DNA of 6,805 bases from Caldilinea sp. GTDB taxonomy: Bacteria > Chloroflexota > Anaerolineae > Caldilineales > Caldilineaceae. The DNA lies in the NCBI GenBank assembly GCA_026389955.1, contig JAPLGY010000253.1, forward strand, positions 1 to 6,805. The letters run 5' to 3'. The notes beneath the pieces are model-generated. The model worked only from the letters and a program-made list of their open reading frames with translations. It was not told the origin of the DNA and ran no database searches. Positions 1 through 5,532 of the stretch are shown piece after piece; position 1 is the stretch's first letter; every line of letters begins with the position of its first letter. The position numbers and the translations under genes were made by a program.

Positions 1-2
1 AA

Positions 3-149
3 CAAGCCTTCTATGAACTGGACCAGCCCGTCCAACGGCTCTGTGGCGCAGAAGTGCCGATGCCCTATGCTCCCCAGATGGAAGATGCCGCACTCCCACA
101 GGTGGAGAGCCTGGTGGCTGCTGTGAAAGCAATGGTGAACCATGGCTGA
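3..149 (+). CDS. 2-oxo acid dehydrogenase E1 component, beta subunit (3' end only)
   Basis: Only the last 48 codons are present, and the gene starts outside the window. The frame ends in a segment containing [19 protein letters not shown], followed by a short helix and the stop TGA. This matches the conserved C-terminus of pyruvate/branched-chain/acetoin dehydrogenase E1 beta subunits, where the xDVPMPYAxxLEDAALPQ pattern is typical. In that family the beta subunit pairs with E1 alpha to bind thiamine diphosphate, decarboxylate the 2-oxo acid and acylate the lipoyl arm of E2. The stop lies 8 nt inside the next gene (shared ATGGCTGA), which indicates translational coupling with E2 and one operon. 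The 2-oxo acid substrate cannot be decided from this fragment. Confidence 0.88.
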   Translation, partial: QAFYELDQPVQRLCGAEVPMPYAPQMEDAALPQVESLVAAVKAMVNHG

Positions 150-1296
150 ATTTCGAATGCCCAGCCTGGGTGCAGACATGCAGTCAGGCAAGTTGCTCGA
201 ATGGAAAGTCGCGCCAGGGACCCTGGTCAAACGCGGCCAGGTCGTCGCAGTGGTCGGAACCGAAAAAGGAGACATCGAAGTAGAAGTCTTCGAGGAAGGC
301 ATCATCCATGATTTTGCTGTCCAAGAAGGGGCAGAGGTGCCGGTCGGAGCGCCGCTGGCTTGGATCGACGAGAGCGCAGCCCACCCCGGCCTGCACGAGC
401 GCGGGGAGATGCCTGTCCCTCCCCCCGCAGTCGAAAAGACCGAACAGCGCATCCGGGTCTCGCCACTGGCTCGCAAACTGGCCGCCGAGCTGGGTGTCGA
501 CCTGACACAGATCCAGGGCACCGGCCCACACAGGGCCATCGACAAAGAGGACATCGAACGCGCCGCCCGGCAGACAGCCCCCCCCCTGCCCACTGCAGAG
601 GGCCCGCCCGACAAAGCTGATTTTCAGGCCGGAATGCGACGGGCGATCGCGCTGGCCATGGCCCGTGCCAATCGCGACATCCCCCACTACTACCTGGAGT
701 GCCGCATCGACATGACACGGGCCCTCTCCTGGCTGGAAGCCGAAAACCTGAAGCGCCCAATCCAGAATCGGCTGCTGCCCGCAGTTTTGCTCATCAAAGC
801 AGTGGCCAAGGCACTGGTCAAAGTGCCGCAGCTCAACGGCTACTGGAAAGAGGAGGCGCTGCAGATCGCCGAGGGGATCCACATCGGCTTTGCCATCGCG
901 CTGCGCCAGGGAGGGCTGGTCACACCTGCTCTCCACCATGCTGACCTCCAGGGGGCCGACGAGCTGATGGCAAGCCTGCGCGACCTGATCCTGCGCACGC
1001 GCTCGGGCCGCCTGCGCAGTTCCGAATTGACCGACGCCACGATCACCGTCACCCACCTGGGCGACCTGGGCGTCGAGAAGGTCTTTGGCGTCATCTACCC
1101 ACCCCAAGTGGCCCTGGTAGGGTTCGGGAAGATAGCCGAGGAGGTCTGGGTTGAAAAGGGCATGATCGGCGTGCGGCCAGTCCTGCATGCCACACTGGCC
1201 GGCGACCACCGCGCCAGCGATGGCCGCACCGGCGCTGAATTCTTGGAGTCGCTCGACCAGCTGCTGCAAACGCCTGAAGCACTGTTCGCTGCCTAG
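142..1296 (+). CDS. 2-oxo acid dehydrogenase E2, dihydrolipoamide acyltransferase
   Basis: This 384-aa protein has the full E2 layout. The N-terminal lipoyl domain (about residues 1-76) has its lipoylation lysine at Lys42 in [11 protein letters not shown] Pro-rich linker (about 77-103) leads to a peripheral subunit-binding domain (about 104-142, [14 protein letters not shown] followed by GTG and the DKEDIE helix). A second Pro/Ala linker is followed by the catalytic acyltransferase domain (about 162-380). The active-site HxxxDG signature is intact as His356-Arg-Ala-Ser-Asp360-Gly. Family role: the swinging lipoyl arm takes the acyl group from E1 and passes it to CoA, forming the core of the cytoplasmic complex. 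It has one lipoyl domain, and the length is normal for single-lipoyl E2 proteins. The start overlaps the E1 beta stop and has no strong Shine-Dalgarno, so coupled translation is likely. Pyruvate is the most probable substrate; acetoin or a branched-chain 2-oxo acid cannot be excluded. No E3 (lipoamide dehydrogenase) gene is in view. Confidence 0.92.
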   Translation: MAEFRMPSLGADMQSGKLLEWKVAPGTLVKRGQVVAVVGTEKGDIEVEVFEEGIIHDFAVQEGAEVPVGAPLAWIDESAAHPGLHERGEMPVPPPAVEKTEQRIRVSPLARKLAAELGVDLTQIQGTGPHRAIDKEDIERAARQTAPPLPTAEGPPDKADFQAGMRRAIALAMARANRDIPHYYLECRIDMTRALSWLEAENLKRPIQNRLLPAVLLIKAVAKALVKVPQLNGYWKEEALQIAEGIHIGFAIALRQGGLVTPALHHADLQGADELMASLRDLILRTRSGRLRSSELTDATITVTHLGDLGVEKVFGVIYPPQVALVGFGKIAEEVWVEKGMIGVRPVLHATLAGDHRASDGRTGAEFLESLDQLLQTPEALFAA

Positions 1297-1299
1297 CTG

Positions 1300-1319
1300 C
1301 GGAGAAAGGAGACCCTCCG
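1300..1319 (+). promoter_or_regulatory. ACP ribosome binding site inside a small inverted repeat
   Basis: The Shine-Dalgarno AAAGGAGA (1305-1312) lies 8 nt before the ATG at 1321 and explains independent translation of the ACP gene. CGGAG (1300-1304) and CTCCG (1315-1319) are perfect inverted arms that would place the Shine-Dalgarno in a 10-nt loop. Alternatively GGAG within the Shine-Dalgarno could pair with CTCC. The binding site is well supported; a regulatory role for the fold is only a suggestion, because a 5-bp stem is short. Confidence 0.6.
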
Positions 1320-1320
1320 A

Positions 1321-1593
1321 ATGAACGCCGTAAAAACCCTTGACCCAAAAGATCTGCGCCAGATCCTCCTCAGCCAGCTGCATAGGCTGGCACCAGAAGC
1401 GGATCTCAGCACTCTGCACCCGCACGACGACCTCCGTGAGGCACTTCAGATCGACTCGTTCGATTTTCTCAACTTCTTAATCGCACTCGACCAAGAAGTG
1501 GGGGTGGAAATTCCCGAGAAGGACTACGGCAAGGTCGGCACACTGGCTGGATTGATGGACTATCTGCTGGCGCGCCTGCCAGAGCCGTCGTAG
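1321..1593 (+). CDS. Acyl carrier protein encoded in the 2-oxo acid dehydrogenase operon
   Basis: This 90-aa acidic protein has the ACP fold signature. The phosphopantetheine attachment serine is Ser46 in LQIDSFDFLNFLIALDQE, a DSF variant of the usual DSL motif. Helix II and the conserved EVGVEIPEKDY segment follow, and the protein ends with a short helix. Family role: the apo-protein receives 4'-phosphopantetheine from an ACP synthase or Sfp-type transferase and carries acyl groups as thioesters. It lies 24 nt after the E2 gene on the same strand with a good Shine-Dalgarno, so it belongs to the dehydrogenase operon. There is no ketosynthase, malonyl transferase or acyl-ACP reductase next to it here, so it is unlikely to be the housekeeping fatty-acid ACP. 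A role in taking or storing the acyl group made by the complex is an inference. The identification as a carrier protein is firm; its partner is unknown. Confidence 0.9.
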   Translation: MNAVKTLDPKDLRQILLSQLHRLAPEADLSTLHPHDDLREALQIDSFDFLNFLIALDQEVGVEIPEKDYGKVGTLAGLMDYLLARLPEPS

Positions 1594-1616
1594 CAGCTCC
1601 CGTCGATGCCATTCGG

Positions 1617-1646
1617 CACCGTGTTGAATTCGCGTCCCTCACGGTG
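1617..1646. promoter_or_regulatory. Perfect 7-bp dyad flanking the kinase -35 box (possible operator)
   Basis: CACCGTG (1617-1623) and CACGGTG (1640-1646) are exact reverse complements separated by 16 nt. The left arm ends just before the -35 hexamer (1624-1629) and the right arm ends just before the -10 hexamer (1647-1652). A protein bound here would directly affect RNA polymerase at the kinase promoter. The spacing of 23 bp between arm centres is slightly over two helical turns, which would put both arms on roughly the same face. No T-run follows, so a terminator is unlikely. The binding protein is unknown. Confidence 0.45.
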
Positions 1647-1652
1647 TATACT
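1624..1652 (+). promoter_or_regulatory. Sigma-70-type promoter of the histidine kinase gene, giving a leaderless mRNA
   Basis: TTGAAT (1624-1629) and TATACT (1647-1652) are separated by exactly 17 bp, each close to the sigma-70 consensus. Seven bases separate the -10 box from the ATG at 1660, so the predicted transcription start coincides with the start codon, and there is no Shine-Dalgarno before it. The promoter separates the kinase gene from the dehydrogenase/ACP operon upstream. It also argues against the longer open frame starting at 1606, whose first 18 codons would be promoter DNA. Confidence 0.7.
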
Positions 1653-1659
1653 TTGCCTG

Positions 1660-3180
1660 ATGACCATTCGCCTGCGTCTGACCCTCTGGTACACCGCCTT
1701 GCTCGGGCTGACCCTGATCCTCTTCAGCGTGGCAGTCTATTCGGCTTTGGCCGCCAACCTGCGCTTTCAGCTCGAACAGAGCGCTGCATCGCAAGCCCGC
1801 AATATTGCCGCCGCAGTTGCCCAACAGTTCCAGGGAGATGTGCTGGTCCTGCGCAGCCGGGCAGACAATCTCTTCTTTCCCCAGGTCGAACTCTTTGCTC
1901 TGTCGGTCGGAGCCCAACTGCTGGACCTGGATGGGGCTGTCCTCAAACGCAGCGACAACCTGGGCGATCTGCCAGTCCCCAGCCATGCCGAGACTGTCCC
2001 CCGGCTTGCCGCCGGCCAGGATCATCGTTTTTATTATGTCGCCGCCGACGGCGCATCTTTTTTGGTCTACACAGTTCCCCTGGTCGTCAACGGCCAGCTG
2101 ATGGGAGGCATCCAGCTGATCCTGCCTGTCACAACGGCACTGACCGCCCTGACCCAGGTCAACCGCTATCTGATCCTGGGCACGATGATCAGCCTGCTGC
2201 TGGCTGCCATCGTCGGCGCTTTCCTGGCGCGCCGGGCCCTGGCCCCGGTCGACACCATCACCGAAATCGCCAATGCCATCACCCGCACGCACGACCTGGG
2301 CAACCGCATCGACATTCGCGACAACGCCAGCGAAGTAGGGCGGCTGGCAGCCACCTTCAACGCGATGTTGGACCGCATTCAACAGCTCTTTCAGTCGCAG
2401 GAACGACTTTTGGGGGATGTCAGCCATGAGCTGCGCACGCCGCTGACCACCATCCAGGGCAATGTTGAGCTGTTGCAGCGGATGGCTGCCGCTGCCAACG
2501 GGGCCCTGCCACCCGCAGCGGTCTCTGCACTGCTGCAGGAGTCGCTGCGGGAGGTACAGGCCGAAGTCGGACGCATGAACAAACTGATCGGCGACCTGTT
2601 GTTGCTGGCGCAGGCAGACAGCGGCGCGTTGCAGCTGCAGATGGGGCCGGTCGAAATGGATACCATGCTGCTGGATGTCTATCGCCAAACCCGACGGCTG
2701 GTCGAACACTACAAGGGACGCCCCGATGCCCTGGAAATCCGTCTGGGCAGCGAAGACCAGGCCCTGGTGCGCGGGGACCGTGAACGGCTCCGCCAGATTC
2801 TCACCAATCTGGCAGAAAATGCCGTCAAATATACCCCAGAAGGAGGCACCGTCACCTTCAGCCTGGAAGTGTCCGACGGATGGGTCTGTGTTTCAGTGAC
2901 CGACACCGGAATCGGCATCAACGAAGAACAACAAGCTGCCATTTTTGAACGTTTCTACCGCACAGACAAAGCCCGCAGCCGAGAACTGGGAGGCAGCGGG
3001 CTTGGACTCAGCATTGCCCAACGCATCGTGCAGGCACACAACGGATACATCACGGTCCACAGCCAGCTCAACGTCGGCAGCAAATTCTCGGTCTGGCTGC
3101 CTGAATCCCAGCAGGAGCTGCAGACAGAAGGCCCACTCAATCTGAAAAACAGAGTCATCCTGGGGCACACACGCCTGTGA
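1660..3180 (+). CDS. Membrane sensor histidine kinase (HAMP, HisKA, HATPase_c)
   Basis: The protein of 506 aa starts at the ATG at 1660, chosen because a transmembrane helix begins at once ([17 protein letters not shown]) and the promoter lies just upstream. Order of parts: TM1 about residues 8-30; extracytoplasmic sensor about 31-167, with the [17 protein letters not shown] segment seen in many CusS/MprB-like kinases; TM2 about 171-190; HAMP about 191-247; H-box SHELRTP with phospho-acceptor His256; N-box [11 protein letters not shown] with Asn387; G1 DTGIG (415-419); F-box FERFYR (429-434); and G2 GSGLGL (445-450). All catalytic motifs are intact. Family role: it senses an extracellular or envelope signal, autophosphorylates His256 and passes phosphate to a response regulator. 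No regulator gene is adjacent. The nearest is the OmpR-type gene on the opposite strand about 2.4 kb away, a possible partner only by inference. The gene is convergent with the sugar dehydrogenase gene, with 15 nt between their stops. Confidence 0.92.
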   Translation: MTIRLRLTLWYTALLGLTLILFSVAVYSALAANLRFQLEQSAASQARNIAAAVAQQFQGDVLVLRSRADNLFFPQVELFALSVGAQLLDLDGAVLKRSDNLGDLPVPSHAETVPRLAAGQDHRFYYVAADGASFLVYTVPLVVNGQLMGGIQLILPVTTALTALTQVNRYLILGTMISLLLAAIVGAFLARRALAPVDTITEIANAITRTHDLGNRIDIRDNASEVGRLAATFNAMLDRIQQLFQSQERLLGDVSHELRTPLTTIQGNVELLQRMAAAANGALPPAAVSALLQESLREVQAEVGRMNKLIGDLLLLAQADSGALQLQMGPVEMDTMLLDVYRQTRRLVEHYKGRPDALEIRLGSEDQALVRGDRERLRQILTNLAENAVKYTPEGGTVTFSLEVSDGWVCVSVTDTGIGINEEQQAAIFERFYRTDKARSRELGGSGLGLSIAQRIVQAHNGYITVHSQLNVGSKFSVWLPESQQELQTEGPLNLKNRVILGHTRL

Positions 3181-3190
3181 TCCCCGATGG

Positions 3191-3211
3191 GCTGGTCACT
3201 GCCTGACCAGC
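3191..3211. terminator. Hairpin between convergent genes, overlapping the sugar dehydrogenase stop codon
   Basis: GCTGGTC (3191-3197) and GACCAGC (3205-3211) form a perfect 7-bp stem with a 7-nt loop. It lies 10 nt after the kinase stop and covers the stop codon of the minus-strand dehydrogenase (3196-3198). There is no T-run on either side, so it is not a standard intrinsic terminator. Its position between two convergent genes suggests bidirectional transcript-end formation or 3'-end protection. Chance or codon constraint is possible, since it overlaps the final codons. Confidence 0.4.
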
Positions 3212-4461
3212 GGCAAGTAGCTGGTGTAGGTATCGACGATTTGGGTATCGACGATTTGGTAGACGGTGCCGCTGCCAAAACCAAGCAGATAAAGCTCACC
3301 AGCCTCATCTTCCCCCAGAGAGACGATCCCCTCTTCGCTGTCGAGCTCCAATCTCTTGGGCGTCCAACTGCCGTCCCCGCTCCGCTGGATGCTCCAGAGC
3401 CGGCCCTGCACATAATCGGCAAAAAAATAGCGTCCGCTGAGCCTGGAAAAACGGGTGCCCCGATAGACATACCCGCCAGTCACCGAACGTCCCTCCTCGC
3501 GCGGGTAGACCAGGATCGGCGGCTGGTAGGAAGCCGTACAGCTTGGGGTCAACCGATAGGGAAGCTCGCCTTCATAACAGTTCCAGCCAAAATTCAGCCC
3601 GCCAGGTTCGCCTGCTGGGTGCAGGTGAATCTCCTCCTGCTGATTCTGGCCGACATCCCCGATCCAAAGATCGCCACTCTGGCGGTCAAAGCTGAACCGC
3701 CAAGGATTGCGCAGCCCCCAATCCCAAATTTCTGGCTGAACATCATCCTGTCCGACAAACGGGTTGTCCGCCGGCACACTGTAGGCACCGGTCGGCCCTA
3801 CCTGGATTCGCAAAATTTTGCCCAGCCAGGTCGACAGATCCTGTCCAGCCCCCAGCGGGTCGCCGCTGCTGCCTCCATCCCCCAGCCCAATATACAAAGC
3901 GCCGTCAGGGCCGAACGCAATCAGCCCACCGTTGTGATTGGTGTAGGGCTGGTTGCGCAGCAAGATGCGTTCTTCGCTGTCAGGGTCGGCCAGATTGGGG
4001 TCAGCAGTCACACGAAAACGTGCCACTACCGTGTCGAACCCATCGTTTTTGCCCTGGTCGCCAGCTTCGGGTTGCACCAAATTTTTGTCGCGATGGTTGT
4101 AGTAGACCAGAAAATAGCCTGTTTCGGCGTACTCTGGGGGAAAAGCGATGCTCAACAACCCGGCTTCGCCAGAATTGTTGACCCGGTCGGTGATGTCGAG
4201 AAAAAGCTCTTCGCGTACGCGGCCTGCCTCAATAATTTTGACCCGACCCGCTTTCTCGACCACAAAGAGCCGTCCCGACCCATCCCCCGCATGGGTGAGG
4301 TAGACAGGCTGTTCGAAGTCTCCGGAAATCTCCTGTAGACTTACCGAGTCCGTAGCATGGACATCCCGCACGGTGCACGCCACCGACAACATGGTGGTCG
4401 CCAGCATCACCAACAAAAAACTGGACAGCATGTGCCGAAAGAAAAAATTTTTTCTTTGCAT
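3196..4461 (-). CDS. Secreted PQQ-dependent glucose/sorbosone-type sugar dehydrogenase with a YLPLV C-terminal tail
   Basis: This 421-aa protein has the six-bladed beta-propeller fold of the GSDH/YliI (aldose sugar dehydrogenase) family. Visible motifs are FVVEKAGRV (66-74), GEAGLLSIAFPPEY (98-111), NHNGGLIAFGPDGALYIGLGDGG (from 175, with His176 at the position of the catalytic base), GLRNPWRFSFD (249-259), GDVGQNQQEEI (268-278) and TGGYVYRG (328-335). Cys295 and Cys308 could form a disulfide. Family role: oxidation of aldose sugars outside the cytoplasm using PQQ and calcium. Some relatives have no proven substrate, so the substrate is open. The N-terminus is an export signal: basic start, hydrophobic stretch about 11-28, then either a poor lipobox (SVAC, Cys29) or a signal peptidase I site after VHA (36). 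The last residues, TYTSYLPLVRQ, resemble tails on exported Chloroflexota proteins and lie beyond the propeller. The start ATG is preceded by AGGGGG seven bases upstream. Confidence 0.87.
   Translation of the reverse strand: MQRKNFFFRHMLSSFLLVMLATTMLSVACTVRDVHATDSVSLQEISGDFEQPVYLTHAGDGSGRLFVVEKAGRVKIIEAGRVREELFLDITDRVNNSGEAGLLSIAFPPEYAETGYFLVYYNHRDKNLVQPEAGDQGKNDGFDTVVARFRVTADPNLADPDSEERILLRNQPYTNHNGGLIAFGPDGALYIGLGDGGSSGDPLGAGQDLSTWLGKILRIQVGPTGAYSVPADNPFVGQDDVQPEIWDWGLRNPWRFSFDRQSGDLWIGDVGQNQQEEIHLHPAGEPGGLNFGWNCYEGELPYRLTPSCTASYQPPILVYPREEGRSVTGGYVYRGTRFSRLSGRYFFADYVQGRLWSIQRSGDGSWTPKRLELDSEEGIVSLGEDEAGELYLLGFGSGTVYQIVDTQIVDTYTSYLPLVRQ
3230..3259. repeat. Exact 15-bp tandem duplication in the dehydrogenase 3' end
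   Basis: The 15-mer GTATCGACGATTTGG occurs twice without a gap (3230-3244 and 3245-3259). On the minus strand it encodes a doubled QIVDT (residues 402-411), in the linker between the last propeller blade and the YLPLVRQ tail. Because 15 is a multiple of three, the frame is kept. It looks like a recent slippage duplication, and the linker probably tolerates length change. Confidence 0.85.
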
Positions 4462-4539
4462 ACAAAACCCCCTACGTGAAATACACCGCCCTGCGCCTGC
4501 GCAACCGCCCGCAAACGTTGGCCGTCAGGGGCGCTTTTG
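4462..4539. other. Intergenic spacer between the URO-D family and sugar dehydrogenase genes
   Basis: These 78 nt are rich in GCGC/CGCC steps (for example GCGCCTGCGC at 4493-4502). On the minus strand a CGCCC/GGGCG pair could form a weak stem, without a T-run. A minus-strand TATTTC preceded by TTGCGC at 15 bp is too poor to call a promoter. Whether the dehydrogenase is transcribed with the upstream operon or from here cannot be decided. Confidence 0.35.
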
Positions 4540-5523
4540 CTACGGTGTGTGGTACTGCGCAGCCAGCCTGGCCACAACCCTGTAGGCGTTCAGCAGCCGC
4601 TGGGGTGGAATGTCGGGCTGGACAAAATGGCCCGTGTTGTAGATAAAGCCGCCACCCGGCGCATAAATGGCGAAGCGCCGGGTGATGTACTCCTCCAAGG
4701 CAGGGCCGTCGTAGGCGAGCAGTCCGTCGATCACATCCAGCGAGCCATAAATTGTAATCTGGTCCCCGTACCGTTCTTTGACCGTCTGCGGATCCATCCC
4801 AGAGCTCTCCTGCACCGGATGCATCGAGTCGTAGCCGATGTCGACCAGGTCATCCAGGATCTGCATGATGTAGCCATCGCTGTGCAGGTTGACAAAAAGC
4901 CCAATACGATGGGCATGATCTACCACACGCCGGGCGTAAGGAGCGATCATCGAACGCCACATTCGTGGGGAAAAGAGCATGTTTTGATTGGAGCCCCAGT
5001 CATCGGAGAGGGTGATCCCGTCGACGCCAGCTTCCGCCAGGCTGTCAACCAGCCCACACAGCCAGTCAGCATAGCGGTCGAACCAGTTGTTCATCAGTTT
5101 GGGCTGGGCGCCCAGATTCATCCAACAGTTTTCGATGCCAATGATGCGGCTGGTCCCTTCGACAATCCCCCAGACATGGGCCAGGATGAACCGTTTGTCA
5201 CCTTGCTGACGAACTGCTTCAGAGACATTCAACCCCGCAAAATCATAGTTCCAGGTTGAATGGGTGAGCCAGCGCGGGTCGCGCGGGTCCCCTGGGTCAA
5301 AGTCAGAGAGCGCCTGCACCTCCCACAGCCGGCCAGTTTGGTTGGGATAGGGCACAAAACCGACAAAGAGATCGACACCGAATTCATCGAGAAACTGCTC
5401 GCGCGGCCCATATTCGGCGGCCAGCAGCTCGACAAACTGCTTTTGATAGAGCCAGCAATCGACAGGCGTGCGGTCGGTTGTCTGGCGGCGCAAGGTTGCG
5501 GCAACCCGCTCTTTGGAATTCAT
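4540..5523 (-). CDS. URO-D superfamily protein (uroporphyrinogen decarboxylase/cobamide methyltransferase-like, not HemE)
   Basis: This 327-aa protein is recognised by its start MNSKERVAATLRRQTTDRTPVD, the SDDWGS segment (Asp174-Asp175-Trp176), NLHSDGYIMQILDDLVDIG (from 212), the DSMHPVQ strand (232-238), YGSLDVIDGLLAYDG, and the closing GGGFIYNTGHFVQPDIPP (290-307). These fit the URO-D TIM-barrel superfamily, which also contains MtaA/MtbA-like methylcobamide:CoM methyltransferases. It lacks the HemE RQAGRY/LPEY signature. It also lacks the His-X-Cys zinc site of MtaA: the equivalent region reads His214-Ser-Asp. It is therefore in the uncharacterised branch common in Chloroflexota and other soil or sediment bacteria. 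Heme synthesis is unlikely and no substrate can be named. The start ATG has GAGGA eight bases upstream, overlapping the stop of the response regulator 9 nt away, so the two genes are an operon. Confidence 0.82.
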   Translation of the reverse strand: MNSKERVAATLRRQTTDRTPVDCWLYQKQFVELLAAEYGPREQFLDEFGVDLFVGFVPYPNQTGRLWEVQALSDFDPGDPRDPRWLTHSTWNYDFAGLNVSEAVRQQGDKRFILAHVWGIVEGTSRIIGIENCWMNLGAQPKLMNNWFDRYADWLCGLVDSLAEAGVDGITLSDDWGSNQNMLFSPRMWRSMIAPYARRVVDHAHRIGLFVNLHSDGYIMQILDDLVDIGYDSMHPVQESSGMDPQTVKERYGDQITIYGSLDVIDGLLAYDGPALEEYITRRFAIYAPGGGFIYNTGHFVQPDIPPQRLLNAYRVVARLAAQYHTP

Positions 5524-5532
5524 GCTTTTTCC

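Noticed and set aside
184..1425. A 413-codon minus-strand open frame across the E2 gene
   Set aside because: It is antisense to a gene with complete E2 motifs, its translation has no recognisable family and is low in complexity (many Gly, Gln, Asp), and it overlaps the ACP start as well.
1606..1659. Longer kinase N-terminus from the ATG at 1606
   Set aside because: The added 18 residues would be encoded by the promoter and dyad, have no Shine-Dalgarno, and precede a normal kinase N-terminus at 1660.
1594..1659. Terminator after the ACP gene
   Set aside because: The only strong inverted repeat there lies inside the kinase promoter and lacks a T-run, so I treat it as an operator candidate.
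1639..2709. A 356-codon minus-strand open frame across the histidine kinase
   Set aside because: It mirrors GC-rich codons of the kinase, and its Gln/Asp-rich translation shows no domain.
3187..4338. A 383-codon plus-strand open frame across the sugar dehydrogenase
   Set aside because: It is antisense to a gene with clear propeller motifs and a signal peptide, and it would begin just after the kinase stop without a ribosome binding site.
4537..5259. A 240-codon plus-strand open frame across the URO-D gene
   Set aside because: It is a shadow of the minus-strand gene, with no motif of its own.
4540..5523. HemE (uroporphyrinogen decarboxylase of heme synthesis)
   Set aside because: The HemE N-terminal signature with its substrate-binding arginines is absent, and no other heme gene is nearby.
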